Positions 28,891 to 40,200 of a stretch of 64,000 bases of DNA are shown here, piece after piece. The translations under genes and the position numbers were made by a program. The stretch comes from Neostapfia colusana (Eukaryota > Streptophyta > Magnoliopsida > Poales > Poaceae): contig JASWHV010000008.1 in NCBI GenBank assembly GCA_030760725.1, positions 46,076,057 through 46,140,056 of the forward strand. Direction: 5' to 3'. Position 1 is the first letter of the stretch. Each line of letters opens with the position of its first letter. The notes under the pieces are model-generated. The model was not told the DNA's origin. It saw nothing but the letters and a program-made list of their open reading frames with translations, and did no database searches.

Positions 28891-31800
28891 TGTAAAAGTC
28901 CAAAAACTTGTAAATGGAAAACTTTAGTGGTGAATAAAGTTGGATTTAAATCCAAGAATTGGGATGCACATGAATATGGTCATGAGCAAGCACATGCATT
29001 CAAGTCCACCTTGAATTCAAATGATCATTTAAGTGTAAAGGTGGTCATTTGAAATGGAGGATGCAAACTGTGGTTGTAAACCTTCACTATGCAGCCACCA
29101 GATTAAAAGTTTGAATCCATATTTGAATTCTTCAGGTCCAAATTATGAGGGAGACAAATTTTCAGAAAATTTGGAGGTGCTTTGATAGGTATATCAAAGA
29201 TACTTGTGATTTTCATTGAAATTTGAATTCAAATTTGAAACTGAAGTAAAACTTGTCAATTTGCCAAATGGATTTCAAATTTGAGCTCTACATGAGTGAA
29301 GTTTGCACTGTGCCAAAAATTGGAAGATCTTTTGGGAGGAGCAGGGGTGGACCCCACATGTCATAGTGCCATCTAAACTTACACTCGAAGCAAATTTTTC
29401 TGTTCAGACTCGAGCAGCTGAGCGTGCTCCAAGCGCCACCGAGAAGAAAATCGCTGCCACCTCCTAACTGAATTGAGTAGCGCTGGAGAGCTGCTCGTGG
29501 GTCTTCTGCACCTCGGCGTGATCCTTCCCACCTCTGAACCGAGCTGTTCCTGTTTCGTCTCCTCGCACGCGATAACAGCCCAGCACGCCGCCGCCTCGGT
29601 TGCTACCGGAAAACCACAAAACCCACGTGGCACGTCGCCCTGAGCTGCAAACAGCAAGGAACGACCGTCCTCTAGTCTTCTCAGCGCAAAAACCACAGTG
29701 CCCGGCATTCTCCACACTAGGACAGCTGCCCCCAGCGGCGACCTAAAACAACCGCGAACCGGTGTGCACGTGGACAGCCCACACCGGGGACTTTCACAAC
29801 CTAGCAAGGACACCCCCGGACGCGCTGTTGAACCGTGCTGCTCACCCCTTAACCTCAGGCAAAGACGTGGACTACCGAGCGAGAATTCGGGAAAATTGTG
29901 GAGGCGCCCACCAACCAATGTTCCGGTATGAAAATCCGAAATTCTCACTCGTTCTTCATTCTTATATCACCAATTCCTGCACACAGATGCTGGATTAGCC
30001 GGCGATCATTTTCTCTTCAGAACCCTAGTTCGGAAACACACGTAGACAATACAATTTCTAGTTTTGCCGAGCATGTCTATGGCGGTACTCCACAGGCGCA
30101 CTGTGACAACCGGATTGCCGCTGTTTCCGAGCCATGTTGAGGCCATGCTGAGCTAGCCCATTCTCCACTGGTGCGTTTGAGCGGTTTGGTCGAGCTTTTG
30201 GCGGGCTATAAGGGCCAGGTGACGGTGCCGAGCTTCACCGAATGCCGCCGCACGTCGCCGGACTACTTCCGGCCACCGGCAGCCCGAGAGCTCCGCACCA
30301 ATGGTTTTCTCGTAGCTGGAAACCCCCAGGCGGCGAGTACCGAGCTGAGAGGTGGCCGGGAAGCCGATTCCGGCGAGCTCCAGTGGGATTCCAGCGAGGG
30401 GGTAGCGCAGGAGCGGAAACAGGCTGAAGGTTGAAGAAGACCGGACGGGTCCCGCATGTCAGCGACAGAAATTAAAAGTGCTGATCTGCTGCGGCTCTGG
30501 GATCCTTTGCGACGGTGCGGGAAGAATTCAGCGGCCCCGTGTGGCTTGATCCAGCAAGTGACACGTGGTCCCCCTGGACACACGCACAGGATTTAAACTT
30601 TTCCCCGGTTAATTTGAATTCCAGAAATTCTTCAAACTTTAGAACCTCATTACTTTTGCTAGGGAGCTTCAAATTTAGTGATTCAAATTGGGTTGGATTC
30701 AGATTGAAAAACTCTATCTAAATATGCAACCCAATTATCATGAAAGTCATTATTTCATTCTGGAAAATTCTTTAAAGCATTTCAGCCAAAGAATTTTTGA
30801 GGGAGTTTGGTTCATCCAAAAATTCTAAAATTTGGCCAGAGTATTCTTTAGGATATTAGTGAACTCTTGTAAATGTTTAAACTCATTTGGATTTGATTTA
30901 GTTAGGATAATTCTGATTTCAAGTTTCTGTGTTCAAATGAATACAGAAACAATTTCAGAAAATTTCCAAAACTTGGAAATTCAGTTCTGGACAATCCTTA
31001 GCTCCAAAATCCTAGGAAAATTCATACATGCTCCCTGAGCTATGTTCAAAATTGTGGTTCTCTTGAATTTGCATGAAAGTGCAAATTTATTCAGAATTAA
31101 TTCCTTTTTGCCTAAATGCTTAGAGAATTGTTCTGAGTGATCTACTCATTGAAAAATTCTGTTTTTGGTCCATATGACTTTCTTGTAACAAGGAACTCAC
31201 AAGAAAATTTGCAGCTCCATTGGAGCCCTGGATCGGTACTGTTGTGTTCAACCTGATTAGGTGATCACCACCCAAGTGATGAACCCCACTTATCACTTGA
31301 TCATAGTACTTCAACCCAAACCCAAACCACTAGCACCAGTGTCATTTTAAATTCTTAAACAGGGTTCCAGTTTTAAAATTTGTCTTTAAAACTTGTTAGC
31401 AAAAGCTTTACAATTAAACATATATGCATTTTCATAACATGTAGTGATTAAATGTGGAAAAGTGGAGGAGAAGGAAGCTTGGATCAAGGAGCAAGAAGGG
31501 CAGGGATTAAGCTTCAAGTCACCAGCAACTAACTTCACAATTATCTGACTTTAGTCACCTGCGAAACCAAGGCAAGCTCCAGTTGCATTTTAGCTATTTT
31601 ATAAAGTTTTTACTTTGTTCACTATGATGGTTAGAGTTTGTATGTGCGTTAGGTCAAGTATGTTTTATACTCCACTTGCATAACCAAAATGAACCCTGGA
31701 GTCAAGGGTAGAAAGGTGTCATCGCTGTAGAATAAGGCCGTGCTAAATAGGCTAGGACATTCGATAGAAGACGAGTAGTTGGAATCTACTCACGAGCTAT

Positions 31801-32062
31801 AGTTCAGGATTACATAAGTGTGGGTGGAAACGAGGCAAACTAGAGTTTACATTTCTAAAGATGAGACCGGGCAGGAGGGTTAGGTATCGACAAGACGAGG
31901 TCTTGGTCGAGTAGCTCGGCCTGTGTCGGTTAAGGACCGATGTGTGTGCCGCATCCAGGAGCAAGTATTGAGTTGTGTACCGGAGGCTTACTGGTATATG
32001 GGACCCAGGAAACCGATGTACCAGGTTAACTGGATTGTAGAGGCATACCACATCGTCTCGTT
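28891..32062 (+). repeat. E2 3' LTR, left part
   Basis: Starts TGTAAAAGTCC. AT-rich U3 to 29380, GC-rich promoter/leader zone 29400-30560, then AT-rich sequence. An exon-like piece follows CATAACATGTAG at about 31443: in phase 1 it reads KVEEKEAWIKEQEG, matching AKVEEEPES of E1, and a GC donor-like CCAAG|GCAAGC lies near 31569-31577, but TGA near 31547 breaks it. Proline/arginine-rich open frames on both strands (29379-30583) have no counterpart elsewhere and are not called genes. Confidence 0.85.
32058..32062. repeat. Target-site duplication of Gypsy B, left copy (TCGTT)
   Basis: TCGTT precedes TGTAACACCCC and recurs at 44728-44732. Confidence 0.95.
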
Positions 32063-32463
32063 TGTAACACCCCAAAAATCTTGTTAAGAACCTAAATCAT
32101 GTTAAGAGGGGAATTTAAAAATTTTTGGACGTGTTGCATGTTTTGCAAAAATTCAAATTCAAACTGGAATTCAAATTAAACTCAAAACAGAAAAGAAATA
32201 GAAAAAAAAAGAAAACAGAAAAAAACCGGCCAGTGGGCCGAAACCCACCAGCCGGCCCAACCAGCGCCCGCGCCAGCCCGCAGCCGCGCGCGCCCTTTCC
32301 TCCCACTGACAGGCGGAGCCCGCCAGTTCTTCGTCTACCTCGCGCCAGCGCCGGACTCTCTCACCCGAATCGAAACCGATCGGGAATTCTCGCGTATCCC
32401 AGCCGAATTCCGTTCGGGGGCGACGCAAACTCGATCTAAACCACCCCGCCGCCATCCCCCGTC

Positions 32464-32471
32464 TATAAAAA
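32464..32471 (+). promoter_or_regulatory. TATA box of B 5' LTR
   Basis: TATAAAAA in CCCCCGTCTATAAAAACCCCGG; the 3' LTR copy is at 41704-41711. Confidence 0.7.
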
Positions 32472-34014
32472 CCCCGGCCTCGTTCTGTTTTTCCCACGCG
32501 ATCTGCTGTTTTTCCTCCGGTGAGAACCCGAGCTTTCTCCGGCGAATTCTGGCCGATCTAAGCTCAGAAATTCCGATCTAACTTGCTGGTCTTGATCCAC
32601 CGCCTCCGGGGAACCTTGCAGGTGCAGAAAACTCGGTGACTTGCGGTGTAAACACAGCGCCGACGAGCCTCGCCGTGAATTCACCTCGGACCTCGTCGCC
32701 GATCACCTTCCAGGACCTCCGAGCTCAAGAAAACCCCCGAGGTGAGATCCCCGACCTCTCCTCCACCGATCTATGCCATAAGATCACAGTTCTAGGAAGA
32801 ATTCTCGAAGATCCGAAAGTCTCTGGCGAGATCGCCGCTTCCCGCCGCCGTGCGCCGCCGGCAGCGCCGCCCGCGCTCGATCAGAGCGACATGGCCGCTT
32901 GTGTGCCGTCTATTTAAAATCGCACGGTAGACTTTAAATCCCCGCGTACCGGTTCGATGTTATAATCTCGGCCGTCGGTTTAAAATCGGATGGTCCACGT
33001 CAGCCCCGCGTTATAAAGACTGGAAATCTTACGTGCTACCCCCTGGGGTTCTCGGGAAATAAGAGCTAGCCCCGGAAACTTCTGATCTAGCCCCTGGAAC
33101 TTCAGAAAATCATGTAAATTCATTTAAAATCAGTTTTAGCCCCTGGACTTAATAAAAGTTAGGAAAAACTCCTCTGTTATGAGTAGCTAGACCACTGAGA
33201 ATTCTTAAAATAATAGTATAGACCTTGTAGTGGGGTGAGTTTACCTTTTTAGCCCTGTTTAATATTTAATTTAGGAAATTGAATATGTGGCTAGTGTTTA
33301 AAATTTAAAAAGTGGGACAAACATATTTTCAAAATTAAATTAAAAACTTTCTCAGTATTTAGAAAACTTTGGAGTAAGATAAAAATATATTTTGGGCTGA
33401 AGTGAATCTGTTTAATTTATTATTCATATTTAGGGACACATTTTTAAGTAAAGAATAGTTCTGAAAAATAGGGAAAATAATTGTAAAATAGTTTACATCA
33501 GAGGAAAAGGTCAAAAATATATTAGTAAATATTTTAGATCAGAACCTATTCTGTTTAGATGATGTGTCTTATTATTTTCATAATAAAGTTCACATTTAGG
33601 CATAGGAAATAAATCTGAAAATATAGCAACTAGTAAATGATAAATGGAGTTCTAAAATCCAAAGAATTCAGTTTAGGGTTGGTAGAAATTCTGAAGACAC
33701 ATATGGAGAAGGAAAATAACTTTCATGCATACTTGGTAGCTAAAACGTGTAGTAATTGAATATAAGGAATTTATTTAAATTGGAAACTTATATATATAGT
33801 ATGTAAGTATAAATGTGAACACAAAAGTAGGAATCATATACACATGATTAAAAGTGCATGCAAGCCACAAATCAACACACCTAGAGTAACCACAACACAT
33901 ATAATGGTGAATGACTTTCATAAATATGAATGTGTGGTTTGTATGAAGTGGAAGTGTGAACTATGTCTTATGGATTGTTGTTTTTCTTTTGCTATGTGTG
34001 ATGGAATGATGTAG

Positions 34015-35238
34015 AACCTGCTCAAGAGCAAGTTATTCTATTCCAAGATCAGGACTACCCATTTCAAGAGCAGCAGGAAGGAGGCAAGTGTCCTTGACCA
34101 CTTTGATCCTATGCTAGGATGTGTAGATAGAATTATTTGCATTGTCAAGTTAAATATGAAACCCATGCTAGGAAGTTTCCCTAGAGTTGCATCACCTTGT
34201 TTCCTTGTAGCTTGGGTTGGGATTTATTTTATCATGTCATTTACTATTATGCATATGCTTAGCCATGCTTAGAATGGGATATTTGGGATATGAGATCATC
34301 TGTTTATATTACCATACTCTTGAATGAGATATTGTGAGTTGTGTAGAGGTAGGGATCAAGGCAAGTTGGATGTTTTGGTTGTGTGCTGGGTGCACGAGAC
34401 TCGGGTTTGTGTTTAGTACTTGCCTGGATACTAAGGACCGGTTCATGGAGCATGTAACCTGGCTTGACAGTGCCAACCACATGCTGAGATGGGGCAGCTT
34501 GGCCAATTAATTAGGTGTATCCCCGGCATAGTATGGGTGTGTTGGATGGTGCGGGGAGTAGGTGTCAGATGGACTACCATATGAACCGCAAGGATCAAGG
34601 GGGGCCACTGCAGCGTGGTTGGAGCCTCTTGTATGCTGTTAGGGGTGAAACCTCAGCAGGCCCACGCTCGTCGGGAATCCCTTTGTAAAGGCTTCATAGT
34701 GATCTCCTGGCTACCCACCTGGGAAGTGTGAATGTGGTTTGTAGCCACTGGCATAATGGAGGTTCTTTTAGTCCACCCGGCAACGGGGTATGAAATCACT
34801 ACATGTTGGTACAGTAGTACAAACTCTGCAGAGTCAAAACTGTCATGACAGCCGTGCTCACGGTCAAGAGCGGCTTGGACTTATTCATGATTAGAGGAGT
34901 GATGGTTTTGGAAGTTGTGGATGTTAAGCGGGGAGCTTAACATTGGAAATGATGTTATGGTTATGGGATTATGATGATGGGATGGGAGTTTGGGACCATT
35001 TCACCTGTGTACTAATGTAGGTGCTTAATAAGCTAAGGTGATAGGTATTAATTGCGTTGTGTTTTAACCATGAGTTCAACCTCTCCTTCTTCTAGCCATG
35101 CATGACATAACTTTCCACACTTGTTGAGTACCATCGGTACTCAACCTTGCATATTTTGTTGGTTTATATTGCTGCTCAGGTCAAGATAATGAGATGGTGA
35201 ATAATGACCAAGACTTCGGACCCGAAGAAGGTTTCTAG
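34015..35238 (+). other. Predicted LTR gene in B: exons 2 and 3
   Basis: Exon 2 (34015-34083, 69 bases) follows AATGATGTAG and ends GAG|GCAAGT. Exon 3 begins 35180 after TTATATTGCTGCTCAG and ends at TAG 35236-35238. Both junctions are phase 1 as in A. Exon 2 has AQEQVILFQDQDYPFQEQQ; exon 3 has DNEMVNNDQDFGPEEGF. Exon 1 would end at 32741, but its start codon is not an ATG in this copy. Acidic product, function unknown. Confidence 0.45.
34921..34943. other. Hairpin in B 5' LTR
   Basis: ATGTTAAGC-GGGGA-GCTTAACAT, a perfect 9-bp stem, equivalent to 11383-11407 in A; also at 20445-20469, 44162-44184 and 56473-56495. Confidence 0.65.
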
Positions 35239-35490
35239 GTTCATGGAGACCCCCGGGCAACGCCTGTGACGGAGCCCTCAAGAATAATTATTCCGCTGCT
35301 AGTTTATTTACTTGTGATGAACTTATTATTGTCCATCGAGACATTTGCTATGTAAGACTTATTTATATTCGACACCTGGCTTGTAATAAATGATGCTTCA
35401 CTATTTGTCATCACATGTATGAGAAAATGATCCTGGCATACATGTGATATTCACTTGGTTGTTCTTCGGAAAAACCGGGTGTGACAGAAG

Positions 35491-35502
35491 TGGTATCAGA
35501 GC
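35491..35502 (+). promoter_or_regulatory. B primer-binding site (initiator Met tRNA)
   Basis: TGGTATCAGAGC four bases after the LTR end. Confidence 0.92.
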
Positions 35503-35702
35503 CAAGGTTGCCCGTAGGAACGTGGACCTAGGTAGAAATGGATGTATTTAAGGGCTTTATTTTCTTAAAAACTATTTTTACAAGGTGTGTGTTGAAAAGT
35601 GTTATTTAATGAGTCACTTTCTTCATCTTACCCCAATTTTCATTCAAAATAGGATTTTTTTTAGAGTTTATCTAACCTAAGTTTAAATTCTTTTTGTTTT
35701 AG

Positions 35703-36482
35703 ATGGTTTGCATGATTCGCACCGCTCGCAAGTCCACAGGAGGGAGAGTTCCCGTAGTTGCCCTTGCCCAAAGAGATGAGAGCCGTCCTGTGACGTACCT
35801 TTCCTACGGATTGGTAGTAGGAGACTTGTTGCGCCGTCTTCGATGTATGCTCGAAGCCGCCGGCAATACGGGCAAGCTAATCATCCACTATAACTCCACC
35901 AGGACCATCCGTGAGAAGAGGGAGGAATGGAGTTCAGAGATGAGGATTATACACGAAAATCAGCTGCTTAAGATCCACCACTCTCCAGCTTGTTGAGCGA
36001 CACAGGTCGATGCGGAGAAGGATGTCACCTGGGAGGCCATCACCTGCCAGAGTCACATCTATCGTCGCCACCTGGACAGGACTGAGTACATGTATGTCCT
36101 CCAGCGTGAGAGTGGTACCACGGAGTACAAGTACCCGCCGGTGCAGCAAGGGACTTCCCATGAGCACATGGACTTGTGCTTGGAGGATGCTGCTATGCTC
36201 AGCACTCGACTGCAGGAGTGTCAGCAAGAGCTTCAGGATGTTCGGGACACCCTGAAGGAAACGGAGGCATTGCTGCGAGCCTGCTTGAGGGCGAGAGAAA
36301 GAGGAGATGGGAATGAACTGTGTGTCACCGTGAATGATACATGGACTCCTGACTCCCCAGATCGTCGAGCGATCAGGTGTCGTTGCACTTCTCCACCAGC
36401 AGCCTCCCCACCCAAAGCAGAGTCAGAAGGCAGCCGAAATGATGAGGAAGATCCCGAGGAGCCAGCTCAAGAAAACGAGTAG
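35703..36482 (+). pseudogene. B aORF: H3-tail-like protein
   Basis: ATG 35703 follows TTTTTGTTTTAG. It starts MVCMIRTARKSTGGRVP; after Met removal K is residue 9, S 10 and T 11, the same numbering as histone H3, with K4 replaced by Ile and K14 by Arg. Only TGA 35994-35996 (codon 98, Arg in A) interrupts it; otherwise it is open to TAG 36480-36482 (259 residues). Regions: H3-like tail (1-22), helical domain with GNTGKLIIHYNSTRTIREK (about 55-75), EYMYVLQRESG (about 130), predicted coiled coil around LQECQQELQDVRDTLKETEA, and an acidic Pro/Ser tail. No enzymatic motif. Possible chromatin or capsid-accessory role is inference. Confidence 0.82.
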
Positions 36483-36786
36483 TGTAGATTCCTTCCCTTA
36501 GTTAGCATGATGTCGAATAGTCAAGTCGTTACGTTAAGTTAATGGTGTGTTAATGCTTGGTGTGTGACGTGAGTTGTGGAAGCCATGAGGAATTGTCCAC
36601 AGCCTCGTCTTTAGAATGTTTTGCTTTGGTGTATGAACTCACATGAAGTAATATTGCATTTATTTTTGTGTGAGAAGTGAACCCTTAGAGAAGTATAACA
36701 AAGCCTCAACACTTCAAAGTACAAACAAATGAAAGTAGTAAGATGATACTAAATGCTTTCAAATTAACATTGGTTGATTCTGCCAG

Positions 36787-37272
36787 ATGGCCGGAAGAGG
36801 AAAAGGACGTGCTGCCAACCCCGCCAACAACAACGATGAGGCATGCAACCCTCATCTTTCTGGAGGCCAGGACCGGGGTGGTCGCCGTGAAGGAGTTGAT
36901 CCCCTCCACCAAATGCTGGAGAATCAGAATCAGCTCATCCAGAACTTGACTCAAGTGGTGGCCAACTTGCATCAAGTTCCACCTCCACAAGCTGCACCAC
37001 GCCAACCAAGGTTGAGTGAGTTTCTAGGAACTCAACCTCCGAAATTTGCAAGTGCTGCTGAACCTCTGGAGGCAGATGATTGGCTTAAGACCATTGAGAG
37101 CAATATGAGGATCATACAGTGCCAAGGGTATGAGAGGGTGCTGTTTGCCTCTCATCAATTGCATGGACCTGCTGCTGATTGGTGGACAGCCTACGTGGCT
37201 GCCCATCATGACCCTGAGAACATCACTTGGGAAGAGTTCAAGCGTAGCTTCCGCAACCATTACATCCCTTGA
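36787..37272 (+). pseudogene. gag: B Gag, N-terminal part
   Basis: ATG 36787 follows GATTCTGCCAG and starts MAGRGKGRAANPANNND, which resembles plant H2A (MAGRGK) and H4 (SGRGKGG) tails. The coiled N-terminal domain (LHQMLENQNQLIQNLTQVV) and the capsid motifs LSEFLGTQPPKF, WLKTIE, DWWTAYVA and FKRSFRNHYIP follow. TGA 37270-37272 replaces Arg (AGA in A and C). Capsid continues in the same frame. aORF ends 304 bases upstream. Confidence 0.9.
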
Positions 37273-40200
37273 GGTGAACTCAAAAACAAGAGGAAGGAGT
37301 TCTTGGGACTGCAGCAGGGAAACATGACGGTGAGGGAATACCTCACTAAATTTACTCAACTATCCCGCTATGCCCCACGGGACATAGAGACTGATGAGCA
37401 GAAACAAGATTGTTTCGTGGAGGGACTTACCGCAGAGATGCAGTGTGCAATGTCCTCAAATGAGTATGAAAGCTTCCAAAAGATGGTGGACAGAGCATTT
37501 GTGATAGAAAGGAAGCTAAAGGCCTTTGAAAATGAGAATAAGAGGAAGGCCGGATGGTCACATCAAGCCTCAGGGAGCAACACCCGCCCACGTCTGATGC
37601 AGCAACCTGCAGGGCAGACGAACTGTGCTGCGGTACCCTACTCGGCACCGAGAGGGTACAACCCGAACTTCAGGCCTCCGGCAGGACCAATACAGCCACA
37701 ACGTCAGTTCGTACAGCAGCCTCGCCCCGCATATCCACCTCGACCAGCAGTACAAGGACCCCCAAACCAACCCCAAGACAGCAAAGGCCAGGCGCCTAAG
37801 GTTGGGGTGCCATGTTTTAGCTGCGGAGAAGTGGGGCACTACGCCCATAAATGCCCAAAGAAGAAGCCCGCACAGCCACAACAGCAGAATGTGATGCGAG
37901 GACGGGTGAACCACGTCACTATGGAGGAAGCGCAAGAGGCCCCCGACGTGGTAGTTGGTAAGTTTCCTGCCAATTTACACCTTGCAACCCTGCTGTTTGA
38001 TTCTGGTGCTACCCACTCGTTCATTGCTCAAGGGTTTGTTAAGAAGCATGACCTAGCAACCACACAAATGAACCATATGTCAGCCGTAAACTCTCCAGGT
38101 GGAGAAATAAGGACAAGACAAGTGTGTCCCAAAGTGAACCTAGACATTAATGGGGTGGTATTTACTGCTAACCTCATAGTTATAGATTCACAAGGGATAG
38201 ATATTATCTTGGGTATGGATTGGTTGACAAAACATAAAGGAATCATCCATTGTTCAACCAGAACGGTGGAACTAACTCACCCTAGTGGCACAAGAGTAAA
38301 GTTCATAACAATACACGAGCCTAGGAGGGACATTAAATTAAATCAAGTTAAGGTGAAAGTTGAGGAAATCAGGACCATCAAGGAATATCCAGATGTTTTT
38401 CCAGAGGAGTTGCCAGGTATGCCTCCCGATCGTGAAGTGGAATTCGCAATTGAGCTAGTACCTGGAACAGCCCCGATATACAAGAGACCTTATCGTATGG
38501 ACTCCAAGCAGCTAGAAGAGCTCAAGGATCATTTAAGAGAATTGACGGAGAAGGGGTATAATAGTCCTAGTTCCTCACCATGGGGAGCTCCGGTGATATT
38601 TGTGCCCAAGAAGGACAGAACCCAAAGGTTATGCGTGGATTACCGTGCCTTGAATGAGGTAACCATCAAGAACAAGTACCCATTACCTCACATTGAAGAC
38701 TTGTTTGATCAGTTGAGGGGAGCTTGTTTGTTCTCGAAAATTGATCTCCGGTCGGGGTACCACCAACTCAAGATAAGGCAATCTGATATTCCCAAGACAG
38801 CTTTCGTATCTCGGTACGGACTGTATGAATACACTGTCATGCCTTTCGGGCTAACTAATGCTCCGGCATACTTCATGTATCTCATGAACAAGGTATTCAT
38901 GGAATATCTGGACAAATTTGTGGTGGTTTTCATAGATGACATTCTCGTCTTCTCCAAAGATGAAGAAGAACATGAGGAACATCTAAGGTTCGTGTTGCAG
39001 AGGCTGAGAGAACACCAACTATATGCCAAGTTGAGCAACTGTGAGTTTTGGCTGAAGAGAGTTCCCTTCATAGGACATATAATCTCGGAGGGAGGAATCT
39101 CCATGGATCCTGCCAAAAACGAGGATATACAGAAGTGGAAGACCCCTGAAAATGTCGGGGAAGTTCGAAGCTTTTTGAGATTGGCTGGATACTATCGACG
39201 GTTTATTGAGGGATTCTCTAAGATCTCGAGACCCCTCACCAAACTGTTGGAGAAGGGAATCACGTTCACATGGATGCCACAGTGCGAGACGAGTTTTCAG
39301 GAGCTAAAGAAAAGATTGACAACAGCCCCAGTGTTGGTTATGCCAGATATGCAGAAGAATTTCACGGTGTACTGCGATGCCTCTGGAAACGGGTTGGGAT
39401 GTGTTCTCATGCAAGAAGGGCATGTCGTGGCTTATGCATCCCGGCAGCTTCGGAAGCACGAGAAGAACTATCCTACACATGACCTAGAACTAGCCGCAGC
39501 GGTACACGCGTTGAAAATTTGGCGGCACTATTTGATGGGGAAGAGGACCGAGATATATACGGATCATAAGAGTTTGAAGTACATTTTCACACAGCCAGAC
39601 CTCAACCTCAGACAAAGGGGATGGTTAGAGCTAATCAATGATTTTAATGAGGGCATCAACTATCATCCCGGGAAAGCAAACGTCGTGGTCGATGCTTTGA
39701 GTCGGAAAGTGCAGGTCAATAAGTTGAGCTTGAAGGACATGCCTGCAGAATTGAAGGACGAAGTTATAAGGCTCAATCTATGTCTAGTAAATAGTGGTGA
39801 AGCCATTGCCATGGAAGTGGACTCCACACTAGAGCGAGACATACGCGAGGGTCAAAAGAATGATGAGAAGATACAAGATATCAGACAACTTATCAAGGAA
39901 AATAAAGCTCCAGGTTTTAGAGAGGATGAACAAGGAACGGTGTGGCACGGGAAAAGAATATGTGTGCCAGAAGTAAAGGAGATCCGTGAATTGATTTTGA
40001 AGGAGGCTCATGATTCTGACTATTCCATTCATCCTGGGAGTACGAAAATGTACCAGGACCTAAAGAGTAGGTATTGGTGGTATGGCATGAAGCGAGATGT
40101 CGCGGAACATGTTGCCCTATGTGACACATGTCAGTTGGTGAAAGCAGAACATCAACGACCCGCGGGATTATTGCAACCACTCAAAGTGCCTGAATGGAAA

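Larger units (their letters stand above)
32063..35486 (+). repeat. B 5' LTR (3424 bp)
   Basis: TGTAACACCCC...GGGTGTGACA. Same layout as A. Near its start B has TTAAGAACCTAAATCATG inserted between two GTTAAGA copies, absent from A and C. TATA box, GAG|GTGAGAT donor (32741/32742), exon-like pieces (34015-34083, 35180-35238) and dyad cluster are all conserved. Confidence 0.96.

Noticed and set aside
29379..30583. Arg/Pro/Ser-rich open frames on both strands of E2 LTR
   Set aside because: High GC lowers stop frequency; frames overlap on both strands and lack conservation or motifs.
38709..39116. Antisense frames opposite RT (also 15174-15581, 59979-60386)
   Set aside because: These recur only because the RT coding strand is conserved; they are mirror images of the FIDD region.
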